Source: Crambe crambe
Lineage: Eukaryota; Porifera; Demospongiae; Poecilosclerida; Crambeidae
DNA length: 64,000 bases
Reading direction: 5' to 3'
NCBI GenBank assembly: GCA_963924555.1
Contig: OZ004595.1
Location: 1-64,000 of the forward strand
Within the stretch, counting starts at the first letter, position 1; every line of letters begins with the position of its first letter. The notes beneath the pieces were generated by a model. The model was not told the origin of the DNA and did no database searches. It worked only from the letters and a program-made list of their open reading frames with translations. The translations under genes and the position numbers were made by a program. Below are positions 1 to 10,709 of the stretch, one piece after another.

Positions 1-3000
1 CTAGCCCTAGCCCTAGCCCTAGCCCTAGCCCTAGCCCTAGCCCTAGCCCTAGCCCTAGCCCTAGCCCTAGCCCTAGCCCTAGCCCTAGCCCTAGCCCTAG
101 CCCTAGCCCTAGCCCTAGCCCTAGCCCTAGCCCTAGCCCTAGCCCTAGCCCTAGCCCTAGCCCTAGCCCTAGCCCTAGCCCTAGCCCTAGCCCTAGCCCT
201 AGCCCTAGCCCTAGCCCTAGCCCTAGCCCTAGCCCTAGCCCTAGCCCTAGCCCTAGCCCTAGCCCTAGCCCTAGCCCTAGCCCTAGCCCTAGCCCTAGCC
301 CTAGCCCTAGCCCTAGCCCTAGCCCTAGCCCTAGCCCTAGCCCTAGCCCTAGCCCTAGCCCTAGCCCTAGCCCTAGCCCTAGCCCTAGCCCTAGCCCTAG
401 CCCTAGCCCTAGCCCTAGCCCTAGCCCTAGCCCTAGCCCTAGCCCTAGCCCTAGCCCTAGCCCTAGCCCTAGCCCTAGCCCTAGCCCTAGCCCTAGCCCT
501 AGCCCTAGCCCTAGCCCTAGCCCTAGCCCTAGCCCTAGCCCTAGCCCTAGCCCTAGCCCTAGCCCTAGCCCTAGCCCTAGCCCTAGCCCTAGCCCTAGCC
601 CTAGCCCTAGCCCTAGCCCTAGCCCTAGCCCTAGCCCTAGCCCTAGCCCTAGCCCTAGCCCTAGCCCTAGCCCTAGCCCTAGCCCTAGCCCTAGCCCTAG
701 CCCTAGCCCTAGCCCTAGCCCTAGCCCTAGCCCTAGCCCTAGCCCTAGCCCTAGCCCTAGCCCTAGCCCTAGCCCTAGCCCTAGCCCTAGCCCTAGCCCT
801 AGCCCTAGCCCTAGCCCTAGCCCTAGCCCTAGCCCTAGCCCTAGCCCTAGCCCTAGCCCTAGCCCTAGCCCTAGCCCTAGCCCTAGCCCTAGCCCTAGCC
901 CTAGCCCTAGCCCTAGCCCTAGCCCTAGCCCTAGCCCTAGCCCTAGCCCTAGCCCTAGCCCTAGCCCTAGCCCTAGCCCTAGCCCTAGCCCTAGCCCTAG
1001 CCCTAGCCCTAGCCCTAGCCCTAGCCCTAGCCCTAGCCCTAGCCCTAGCCCTAGCCCTAGCCCTAGCCCTAGCCCTAGCCCTAGCCCTAGCCCTAGCCCT
1101 AGCCCTAGCCCTAGCCCTAGCCCTAGCCCTAGCCCTAGCCCTAGCCCTAGCCCTAGCCCTAGCCCTAGCCCTAGCCCTAGCCCTAGCCCTAGCCCTAGCC
1201 CTAGCCCTAGCCCTAGCCCTAGCCCTAGCCCTAGCCCTAGCCCTAGCCCTAGCCCTAGCCCTAGCCCTAGCCCTAGCCCTAGCCCTAGCCCTAGCCCTAG
1301 CCCTAGCCCTAGCCCTAGCCCTAGCCCTAGCCCTAGCCCTAGCCCTAGCCCTAGCCCTAGCCCTAGCCCTAGCCCTAGCCCTAGCCCTAGCCCTAGCCCT
1401 AGCCCTAGCCCTAGCCCTAGCCCTAGCCCTAGCCCTAGCCCTAGCCCTAGCCCTAGCCCTAGCCCTAGCCCTAGCCCTAGCCCTAGCCCTAGCCCTAGCC
1501 CTAGCCCTAGCCCTAGCCCTAGCCCTAGCCCTAGCCCTAGCCCTAGCCCTAGCCCTAGCCCTAGCCCTAGCCCTAGCCCTAGCCCTAGCCCTAGCCCTAG
1601 CCCTAGCCCTAGCCCTAGCCCTAGCCCTAGCCCTAGCCCTAGCCCTAGCCCTAGCCCTAGCCCTAGCCCTAGCCCTAGCCCTAGCCCTAGCCCTAGCCCT
1701 AGCCCTAGCCCTAGCCCTAGCCCTAGCCCTAGCCCTAGCCCTAGCCCTAGCCCTAGCCCTAGCCCTAGCCCTAGCCCTAGCCCTAGCCCTAGCCCTAGCC
1801 CTAGCCCTAGCCCTAGCCCTAGCCCTAGCCCTAGCCCTAGCCCTAGCCCTAGCCCTAGCCCTAGCCCTAGCCCTAGCCCTAGCCCTAGCCCTAGCCCTAG
1901 CCCTAGCCCTAGCCCTAGCCCTAGCCCTAGCCCTAGCCCTAGCCCTAGCCCTAGCCCTAGCCCTAGCCCTAGCCCTAGCCCTAGCCCTAGCCCTAGCCCT
2001 AGCCCTAGCCCTAGCCCTAGCCCTAGCCCTAGCCCTAGCCCTAGCCCTAGCCCTAGCCCTAGCCCTAGCCCTAGCCCTAGCCCTAGCCCTAGCCCTAGCC
2101 CTAGCCCTAGCCCTAGCCCTAGCCCTAGCCCTAGCCCTAGCCCTAGCCCTAGCCCTAGCCCTAGCCCTAGCCCTAGCCCTAGCCCTAGCCCTAGCCCTAG
2201 CCCTAGCCCTAGCCCTAGCCCTAGCCCTAGCCCTAGCCCTAGCCCTAGCCCTAGCCCTAGCCCTAGCCCTAGCCCTAGCCCTAGCCCTAGCCCTAGCCCT
2301 AGCCCTAGCCCTAGCCCTAGCCCTAGCCCTAGCCCTAGCCCTAGCCCTAGCCCTAGCCCTAGCCCTAGCCCTAGCCCTAGCCCTAGCCCTAGCCCTAGCC
2401 CTAGCCCTAGCCCTAGCCCTAGCCCTAGCCCTAGCCCTAGCCCTAGCCCTAGCCCTAGCCCTAGCCCTAGCCCTAGCCCTAGCCCTAGCCCTAGCCCTAG
2501 CCCTAGCCCTAGCCCTAGCCCTAGCCCTAGCCCTAGCCCTAGCCCTAGCCCTAGCCCTAGCCCTAGCCCTAGCCCTAGCCCTAGCCCTAGCCCTAGCCCT
2601 AGCCCTAGCCCTAGCCCTAGCCCTAGCCCTAGCCCTAGCCCTAGCCCTAGCCCTAGCCCTAGCCCTAGCCCTAGCCCTAGCCCTAGCCCTAGCCCTAGCC
2701 CTAGCCCTAGCCCTAGCCCTAGCCCTAGCCCTAGCCCTAGCCCTAGCCCTAGCCCTAGCCCTAGCCCTAGCCCTAGCCCTAGCCCTAGCCCTAGCCCTAG
2801 CCCTAGCCCTAGCCCTAGCCCTAGCCCTAGCCCTAGCCCTAGCCCTAGCCCTAGCCCTAGCCCTAGCCCTAGCCCTAGCCCTAGCCCTAGCCCTAGCCCT
2901 AGCCCTAGCCCTAGCCCTAGCCCTAGCCCTAGCCCTAGCCCTAGCCCTAGCCCTAGCCCTAGCCCTAGCCCTAGCCCTAGCCCTAGCCCTAGCCCTAGCC

Positions 3001-4810
3001 CTAGCCCTAGCCCTAGCCCTAGCCCTAGCCCTAGCCCTAGCCCTAGCCCTAGCCCTAGCCCTAGCCCTAGCCCTAGCCCTAGCCCTAGCCCTAGCCCTAG
3101 CCCTAGCCCTAGCCCTAGCCCTAGCCCTAGCCCTAGCCCTAGCCCTAGCCCTAGCCCTAGCCCTAGCCCTAGCCCTAGCCCTAGCCCTAGCCCTAGCCCT
3201 AGCCCTAGCCCTAGCCCTAGCCCTAGCCCTAGCCCTAGCCCTAGCCCTAGCCCTAGCCCTAGCCCTAGCCCTAGCCCTAGCCCTAGCCCTAGCCCTAGCC
3301 CTAGCCCTAGCCCTAGCCCTAGCCCTAGCCCTAGCCCTAGCCCTAGCCCTAGCCCTAGCCCTAGCCCTAGCCCTAGCCCTAGCCCTAGCCCTAGCCCTAG
3401 CCCTAGCCCTAGCCCTAGCCCTAGCCCTAGCCCTAGCCCTAGCCCTAGCCCTAGCCCTAGCCCTAGCCCTAGCCCTAGCCCTAGCCCTAGCCCTAGCCCT
3501 AGCCCTAGCCCTAGCCCTAGCCCTAGCCCTAGCCCTAGCCCTAGCCCTAGCCCTAGCCCTAGCCCTAGCCCTAGCCCTAGCCCTAGCCCTAGCCCTAGCC
3601 CTAGCCCTAGCCCTAGCCCTAGCCCTAGCCCTAGCCCTAGCCCTAGCCCTAGCCCTAGCCCTAGCCCTAGCCCTAGCCCTAGCCCTAGCCCTAGCCCTAG
3701 CCCTAGCCCTAGCCCTAGCCCTAGCCCTAGCCCTAGCCCTAGCCCTAGCCCTAGCCCTAGCCCTAGCCCTAGCCCTAGCCCTAGCCCTAGCCCTAGCCCT
3801 AGCCCTAGCCCTAGCCCTAGCCCTAGCCCTAGCCCTAGCCCTAGCCCTAGCCCTAGCCCTAGCCCTAGCCCTAGCCCTAGCCCTAGCCCTAGCCCTAGCC
3901 CTAGCCCTAGCCCTAGCCCTAGCCCTAGCCCTAGCCCTAGCCCTAGCCCTAGCCCTAGCCCTAGCCCTAGCCCTAGCCCTAGCCCTAGCCCTAGCCCTAG
4001 CCCTAGCCCTAGCCCTAGCCCTAGCCCTAGCCCTAGCCCTAGCCCTAGCCCTAGCCCTAGCCCTAGCCCTAGCCCTAGCCCTAGCCCTAGCCCTAGCCCT
4101 AGCCCTAGCCCTAGCCCTAGCCCTAGCCCTAGCCCTAGCCCTAGCCCTAGCCCTAGCCCTAGCCCTAGCCCTAGCCCTAGCCCTAGCCCTAGCCCTAGCC
4201 CTAGCCCTAGCCCTAGCCCTAGCCCTAGCCCTAGCCCTAGCCCTAGCCCTAGCCCTAGCCCTAGCCCTAGCCCTAGCCCTAGCCCTAGCCCTAGCCCTAG
4301 CCCTAGCCCTAGCCCTAGCCCTAGCCCTAGCCCTAGCCCTAGCCCTAGCCCTAGCCCTAGCCCTAGCCCTAGCCCTAGCCCTAGCCCTAGCCCTAGCCCT
4401 AGCCCTAGCCCTAGCCCTAGCCCTAGCCCTAGCCCTAGCCCTAGCCCTAGCCCTAGCCCTAGCCCTAGCCCTAGCCCTAGCCCTAGCCCTAGCCCTAGCC
4501 CTAGCCCTAGCCCTAGCCCTAGCCCTAGCCCTAGCCCTAGCCCTAGCCCTAGCCCTAGCCCTAGCCCTAGCCCTAGCCCTAGCCCTAGCCCTAGCCCTAG
4601 CCCTAGCCCTAGCCCTAGCCCTAGCCCTAGCCCTAGCCCTAGCCCTAGCCCTAGCCCTAGCCCTAGCCCTAGCCCTAGCCCTAGCCCTAGCCCTAGCCCT
4701 AGCCCTAGCCCTAGCCCTAGCCCTAGCCCTAGCCCTAGCCCTAGCCCTAGCCCTAGCCCTAGCCCTAGCCCTAGCCCTAGCCCTAGCCCTAGCCCTAGCC
4801 CTAGCCCTAG
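1..4810. repeat. Telomere, C-strand (CTAGCC)n / G-strand (CTAGGG)n
   Basis: The first 4810 bases are about 801 tandem copies of CTAGCC with no interruption or variant unit that I could see. The complementary G-rich strand reads CTAGGG toward the chromosome end, so this is the left terminus of a chromosome in the expected orientation (C-rich strand 5' at the left end). The animal consensus is TTAGGG; here the first T is replaced by C in every unit. The nematode unit TTAGGC and the plant unit TTTAGGG do not fit. The GGG runs needed for G-quadruplexes are kept. The array ends abruptly at a minisatellite. Telomerase RNA and the telomere-binding proteins would have to match this unit, which is inference. 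Confidence 0.97.
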
Positions 4811-5099
4811 GCATCAATTAGAAGTGGTGGGCATCAATTAGAAGTGGTGGGCATCAATTAGAAGTGGTGGGCATCAATTAGAAGTGGTGGGCATCAATTA
4901 GAAGTGGTGGGCATCAATTAGAAGTGGTGGGCATCAATTAGAAGTGGTGGGCATCAATTAGAAGTGGTGGGCATCAATTAGAAGTGGTGGGCATCAATTA
5001 GAAGTGGTGGGCATCAATTAGAAGTGGTGGGCATCAATTAGAAGTGGTGGGCATCAATTAGAAGTGGTGGGCATCAATTAGAAGTGGTGGGCATCAATT
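4811..5099. repeat. Perfect 20-bp subtelomeric minisatellite
   Basis: Fourteen identical copies of GCATCAATTAGAAGTGGTGG plus a nine-base partial copy lie directly against the telomere array. The copies show no differences, so amplification or homogenisation is recent. The last partial copy runs into unique AT-rich DNA at about 5100. No coding potential is apparent. Confidence 0.97.
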
Positions 5100-5219
5100 G
5101 GAAAAATATGCGTAGTTGGCAATTGACATGCGCAATTGTTTTTAACTATGTGTGTTAAGAAAAGTTTAACAAAATGTGGGTGAATATTTCGGAAGTTAAT
5201 AGTGAAGAGACTGTTGAAC

Positions 5220-5660
5220 TTTGTTGACATGGACAAAATATGCATATTAGCAGAAAGTTTACACAGAGAGCAATGCTATAATATCAAAATTATATGTATA
5301 CACTTGATATTTCAAAAGTTATGATAGCCAGAAGACACCATCAGTATTCAGTAGGTTAGATATTTGACGACCCTTTACCATGTATTTTGAAATTTTCGGA
5401 ATGGACAAAGTAAGTATATTAACAGAAAGCTTACATAAAGAGCAATGCTATGCTATAGAAATTATCTGTATACGATTGATGTTTCAAAAGTTATGATAGT
5501 ATGAATTCGTCATCAGTTACTTTGAAGACCTATTATGATATATTTTCGAAATTATAGGTATGGCCAAACTAAGCATATCAATAGATAGCTTAAACAGAGG
5601 GCAGTGCTGTTATATAAAAAATCTTTTGTATTTTCTTTATATTTCAAAAGTTTTTAGCGA
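5220..5660. repeat. Diverged tandem satellite-like repeat, about 160-175 bp unit
   Basis: Three diverged tandem copies share the order TGGACAAA...AGCATAT...AGAAAG(C/T)TTACA...AGAGCAATGCTAT...TTTCAAAAGTTATGATAG. Recognisable starts lie near 5227, 5400 and 5557. The same family returns at 8816-9090. The DNA is AT-rich with no coding potential. Confidence 0.75.
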
Positions 5661-6260
5661 ATGAAAGTATTGGTATCGATATCCACAAATTAAACGTGTG
5701 AAATACACACAGAGAGGATATCGGAATTATCTGTATAAATTTATAATAAAAACATGAGCGAAAGGAAAATTTCTTTTAAAGTTAGTAGAAATGGCATGAC
5801 TGGCTCGGTTTGAGGTATGAAATTAATTGCTTGTAACTGGCTACGGGGGTTATGACCAATGCAGACTGGGGCAGAGTACCGTCCTTGGCTCAAGGAACTC
5901 CCACAATGCAGTGAAGTATCTTTTTCCACCCAATCGCAAGGCAAGTTTCCAATGTTTTTTGTATTTTATGATGTAGCTAGGAACTCCTATGATGCAGCCC
6001 TTGTTATATAGGAATGGTGTATCACGAGGCAAGTGTCTATTAACAATCCAATAATGAGGCAAGTTTCCAATCGCAAGTTTCCAATGTAGCCACACCACTT
6101 TAGCAGGTGTCTCCAAACTATTTTTGGAAAACATGACGTCGTTGTGACGTTATGTTCTGGCCCCTCCTTCCCCCACTTCATAACGTCACATAGTCATTAG
6201 GCTGTTGGCATAGACTACAACCATATTATAGTGTGACGTGTATGAGAAAAACTGATTTGT
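5661..6260. other. Gene-free stretch, no structure recognised
   Basis: This is AT-rich subtelomeric DNA. It has short internal echoes, such as a phrase resembling GGCAAGTTTCCAAT that recurs between about 5940 and 6080. I see no credible exon, RNA gene or transposon end. The short ORFs here have no family resemblance. Confidence 0.5.
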
Positions 6261-6264
6261 GCTA

Positions 6265-6471
6265 TTAGCTTTTCAAACAGACGGGACAAATGAAATCTGG
6301 GTCTGTATGCCGAAGGAGATATTTTTCTGGGAGACACCTAATGTGTGTCCAGTCGATGAAGCATTGAATACGTTCCACCCACTTGTCTCCTTCTTCGTCT
6401 TCCTCCCCAAAACCACAAACCATGCACACTTCTTTATCAGTCAAAGTAGCTAGGTTCAGATGTGGGTTCAC
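6265..6471 (-). pseudogene. PHD-finger-like zinc module, fragment
   Basis: A 68-residue open frame, with no convincing ATG, contains CMVCGFGEEDEEGDKW, then IQCFIDWTHIRC, then FICPVC before a stop. The order of paired Cys, a W-x-H near the middle and a final CPxC resembles a C4HC3 PHD finger. The central Cys pair looks incomplete (one Cys before W-T-H where two are usual), so it is probably degenerate. It may be the last exon of the decayed gene at 6745-7482 on the same strand, with the 27-bp repeat at 6480-6712 between them. PHD fingers occur in chromatin proteins and at the ends of some transposon proteins; I cannot choose. Function is not established. Confidence 0.45.
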
Positions 6472-6479
6472 CAGTTACT

Positions 6480-6712
6480 GCAGCTATTGTGGATCCACCA
6501 GTTGAAGTAGGTTCACCAATAGACATAGCAGATGTGGGTCCACCAGTTGTCGTGGCTGTCGTGGACCCACCGGTTGCTGTAGCTAATGTGGACCCACCAG
6601 TTGCTATAGCTGATGTGGATCCACCGGCTGCTGAAGTTAATATGGACCCATCGGTTGCTGTAGCTAACGTGGTTGTTATAGCTGATGTGGATACACAGGT
6701 TGCTGTGTAGGA
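6480..6712. repeat. 27-bp minisatellite (GTGGACCCACC... unit)
   Basis: About eight imperfect copies of a 27-bp unit built around GTGGACCCACCAGTTGCTGT. Because 27 is divisible by three, the repeat stays open in several frames: the + strand reads as a DPPVAVAN-type peptide and the - strand as a GGSTATAT-type peptide. This looks like coincidental openness in a minisatellite, or a low-complexity linker of the decayed gene on the minus strand. Confidence 0.7.
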
Positions 6713-6744
6713 ACTCCAACAATGCAGCCATCTGATATTAATTT

Positions 6745-7482
6745 AAATTACAATGGTTGCCTAATGATAGTATGTAAGTCAGTCTTGGAACACCGTCCCT
6801 GGAGGTAATTGTGTTTCATCAGGGTCTTCCTCATCATTACTGTGAAAGAGTAATGGCAACAATATTTCCTCTTCCTGAAATAAGTATAGCGTGAATGCAA
6901 TAGCTAGCTGTTATGTATGTCAAGAATTAGAACACATTACCCGAGTGGTTTTTCTAGTGTAAACCTGTGCCCATGTGGCCGGAGTCCATAATCATCTTCC
7001 TGAAAAATTTAACAGACTAAGCAATAATAACTACTACCTATCTAGCTAACATAGTCAACTGAATCAACTGAATAGTCTGACAAAGAGAGTTGTTGACCAT
7101 ACAACCGTGTGACTGCAGCCTATATGTATATGTCGTAGCTATAATCAATACATTACGAAGTCAAACATATTGCATGAACTCACAGTTGCATTTTGCTTTT
7201 TTTTCTTTTCCTGCCTAGCCTTTGCTAAATGGCGCAGTCTCAATGTTCTCTGTTTGGCCTCTTCATCATCACTGCTCTCAGGAGGAGACACCAATTCCAC
7301 CTGTACCTTAATAGTTAAAATAGTAGACAATAATACCTGTTGAACTCTCTTTCTGATTGCATCTATCTCATCTTCATTATCTCCATCTATTTCACCCTCT
7401 TGTATTGCTTTGATAATCTATTTTTTGAAATCAAATTTTTGCTTCTTTTTCTTTTCAGGGTCTTTCTTTATTAATTGCAAGG
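6745..7482 (-). pseudogene. Decayed multi-exon gene, inverted copy A
   Basis: The minus strand carries exon-like pieces separated by intron-like pieces with recognisable splice ends. One piece reads QVELVSPPESSDDEEAKQRT followed by a Lys-rich tail and NATVSS. Another, further downstream on the minus strand, ends in an acidic EEDPDET peptide. The whole block, introns included, recurs in inverted orientation at about 10889-11605. Copy A has an in-frame stop in the piece that reads KFDFKK-stop-IIKAIQEGE. Both copies are broken at different places, so neither is likely to make the full protein. The family is not recognised; the acidic SSDDEE tract suggests a nuclear protein or a mobile-element ORF. 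Confidence 0.55.
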
Positions 7483-8815
7483 CATAACCAGTTTGTTAAA
7501 GTTATGCAGAAGGTGGACACGAGGTTGGAAATGGAATTTTTAGCTATAGCTACACACGCAGTCTTACCTTCGTAGCTGATTCGAGTTGATCACACACTTC
7601 AGTAGATGATGATAGCAAACCCAACTCTTCTGATACGTAATCAGCCTTGCTGATTAGCCATCAGCAGAAATTGGGTGCATTGCATGTTGAACCTTGTCCA
7701 TTCACACAGAATTCAATTTCTTGTCCATTCGTCGTGACAGTTTCCCACCCCATTTTGGTCGGTTATACAGTTTATCAATCCACGGCAGTCAAAATAGCTG
7801 TAACTGTTTCCATAGCCATTCCAACTGTAGGTACACTGATGTTTCCAGTCTTAGCAAAAACCACATTTTCGTTGTGTGTACATTCCTTCTCCCATCACAC
7901 TGGCCCTTATTCAATAGTCGACTCAATCTTCTAGCTGGATATAAATCTTCTAACTGGATGGCTCTACCGTAGTTCTACAGCTTCCCTATCCGAATATCGA
8001 TTGTGCAGACCCTCGACTCTCACTGTTTCGGTCCAATTTACATCTTGTCTTTGAATGCAGTAAGCCTATGTGAGCTCCCTCGTGATTTGGAAAATCTATC
8101 TGAAGACCATAACCCTGTTTCCTATATCTATATCAATCATCATCTGTGTAGTTATTTTGTTGTTAACTTGTGATCATTTATCGTTTATTCATCTATGTAC
8201 AACTAATGATCAGTGTTTTAGTTAGACAATTGTCACTGTGGCAGGCTGGAGCTGTTTTTATTCTTAGCCACTTGGTCTAGAGCCATCAATTCGGCCAGGG
8301 AGATGGAAGCGCCAGGAGATCAGCCTCGAATCAAACCACTGAGGAGAAAGAGGATGGAAGAACCGTGAGATAAGCCTCGTGTCAAGCTAAATCCTTTTTC
8401 CAACCGTAAGTTCGTGGCTATAGCCAGTTTGTTAAATGCCAGTCTAAATAGCTATAGCCATTTCTGACGTAAGTTACATTGGCTATTGCCAGTTTGTTGA
8501 AATGTCATAACCAGTTTGTTAAAGTTATACAGAAGGTGGACGCGAGGTTGGAAATGGAATCTTTAGCTATAGCAACACTTACTTTCGTAGCTGATTCGAG
8601 TTGATCTACACACTTCAGTAGATGATTATAGCAAACCCAACTCTTCTGATACGTAATCAGCCTTGCTGATTAGACATCAGCAGAAATTGGGTGCATTGCA
8701 TGTTGCGTTCACACTTGACATTTTTTGAATTCAATTTCTGTCCATTCGCAGTCTAAATAGCTGTAGCTGTTGTGTTTCCGTAGCCATTCCAACTGTAGTT
8801 AGCAAAAACCACCTT
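7483..8815. other. Gene-free stretch with an internal direct duplication
   Basis: A segment at about 7490-7740 (ACCAGTTTGTTAAAGTTATG onward, through the Ser-rich exon-like piece on the minus strand) recurs in direct orientation at about 8510-8760, roughly 1 kb downstream. On the minus strand of the first copy there is an open piece reading ADYVSEELGLLSSSTEVCDQ followed by a GTAAGA donor. A more diverged copy lies at about 27060-27230 and a short one near 12640. These look like dispersed copies of one exon of a lost gene. I see no intact gene. Confidence 0.5.
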
Positions 8816-9090
8816 GATATTTAAAAAGTTATGATAGTGGCAATTCATCAGTTATAGGTAGGTTTGAATTTTGAAGACCCATTATCATATATTTTGAAAA
8901 TTGTCGGTATGGACAAAGTAAGCATACAACCAGAAAGCTTACACAAAGAGCAATGCTATGATATCGATATTATCTGTATACACTTGATATTTTAAAAGCT
9001 ATGATAGTATAAATTCATCATCTATATGTAAGTTGGAATATTTTCAAAATTTATCGTTATGGCCAAAGTAAGCATATCATTAGAAAGCAT
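8816..9090. repeat. Second block of the 160-175 bp satellite-like repeat
   Basis: It shares TTTTGAAAATTGTCGGTATGG, ACAAAGTAAGCATA, AGAAAGCTTACACAAAGAGC and AGTTATGATAG with the block at 5220-5660, in the same orientation. About one and a half copies are present. The interval 9091-9469 that follows holds no gene that I can support. Confidence 0.65.
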
Positions 9091-9474
9091 ACACAAGTGG
9101 CGAATTTCTAGTACAAATATCCCTTTTATCGTCTAGTCGAGCCCCACAAGTGCCATGAGATTATCCCTACCTGAGTGAAATTTTAATTCGGGAAGATGGA
9201 AGTGCCTGGAGAGCAGCCTCTAGTGGAGAAAACCTCTTCACGACCCCAACTGTAGGTTATATCGTGGCTTATTTCGTCCAACAGTAGCTATGGTAGCTAT
9301 AGCTGATATCTTTCCATAGCCAATATTTTACATTTCTGATGGTCCTATCGTGCTGTAAGTACCAAATGGCAGTCTAAATGGGCTGATGTTTCCTTTTTTG
9401 ATGGTCCAAGTGTAGGCACATTGGCTATAGAATTGCTATAGCTAGATTGTTAATGGTTATAGCCATTTTAATCG

Positions 9475-9600
9475 GTATCCATGGTTATTCATGGTTATGC
9501 TGCTGCTGGTTATTCATGGTTATTCATGGTTATTCATGGTTGGTTATCAATGGTTATCCTTGGTTATTGAAGGTTATTCATGTTTTGGTTATTTATAGTT
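9475..9600. repeat. Degenerate 10-bp minisatellite (GGTTATTCAT)n
   Basis: About twelve imperfect copies of GGTTATTCAT, with variants such as GGTTATCAAT and GGTTATCCTT, lie in tandem. The apparent ORF with repeated YSWL/HGYS is a by-product of this repeat. Confidence 0.75.
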
Positions 9601-10089
9601 TAAACTACAAGAGATCTTTAAATACAAGATGAAATTAGGAGGGATTGTATTCTTATGTAAACTATAGGTTTAGAGGAAAGTATGTATCGATTGGGGTTAA
9701 ATCTCGAGCTGAGGAGATTGATTTCAGTCCAATGGACTGATCGAAACATTCAAACCGCAACAGATCCTTTCATACATGAGGGAATTTGTGTTCTCATGTA
9801 AACTTGGGTGAGAAAGGTATGTATTAATTAAGGAGCCAAGGGGTTAAAGCTGCGGCTGAATGACTTGACAGAATTCTACAAATTCAAACATGTTTTTGAA
9901 ATATCATAAAAATCCCCTGATTTTCGAGATATAATAAACCTTTTAAGGGTAATCAGACATACCACCCATACATAGTTGCAGTCTCCAAAACTGCTATTGT
10001 GAAAATCCACATGATAAGACACTACTGTATCACACTGGAAATTTATGGTTAGTAATTACATTCCTTTGTGACCACGTGGTTACTATGTT

Positions 10090-10450
10090 TGACTTCACAG
10101 ATATGGTATAACAGTAATAACCCCTTAATGACTTGAGGGAATTCGAAGAATTTCAAATATGTCGTGGGGAATTACCAGCATGTTATACATATGCAATTTC
10201 ATAAAATTCCCCCTGATGGTTTTTGAGATATGGTATTGCAGTAATAACCCCTTAATGACTTGAGGGAATTTGAAGAATTTCAAATATGTTGTGGGGAATT
10301 ACCAGCATATTATACATATGCAATTTCATTGAATTCCCCCTGATGGTTTTGGAGATATGGTATTACGGTAATAACCCCTTAATGACTTAACGGAATTCAA
10401 AGAATTACTAGTATGTCATATATATGTAATTTCATAGAAATCCCTTTTGT
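10090..10450. repeat. Tandem repeat, about 124-bp unit
   Basis: Three imperfect copies carry TAATAACCCCTTAATGACTT, then a GAATTTCAAATATGT phrase, GGGGAATTACCAGCAT and TTCCCCCTGATGGTTTT. Copies begin near 10112, 10236 and 10361, giving a period of about 124. Related diverged copies occur at 27640-28000, and a partial one at 9890-9960. No coding potential is seen. Confidence 0.75.
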
Positions 10451-10709
10451 AATTAAGGAGTTATAACTATTTGTCATCATTGGGAGATACCTATACAAGT
10501 CCTAGCCCTAGCACTTTACTTCGAGAATATCAGTAATAGAAGAGTAGCTGATGTCCAACTCTACTTATTTTGCAGCTATGAGAAGAGCTGGTAGCAGCAC
10601 ATCTACCACAGCCACAGTAAACATTCCTAATTAAATGACTAGATGTCTATCACCAAGGCTATATATATATCATAATTGTTATCAACTTTGATAGGCTATA
10701 CTTCGAGAT

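Noticed and set aside
1-4810. Nematode-type telomere (TTAGGC)
   Set aside because: The unit read on the G-strand is CTAGGG, with three consecutive G; TTAGGC has two, so the two are not permutations of each other.
4811-5099. CRISPR-like array
   Set aside because: The 20-bp units are directly adjacent with no spacers, in a eukaryotic subtelomere.
6462-6710. Val/Pro-rich ORF on the + strand (DPPVAVANVDPP)
   Set aside because: It is a reading of a 27-bp minisatellite whose length keeps frames open; the opposite strand is equally open.
10502-10517. Interstitial telomere-like CTAGCCCTAGC
   Set aside because: Fewer than two units; expected by chance in this much sequence and not flanked by other telomere-like DNA.
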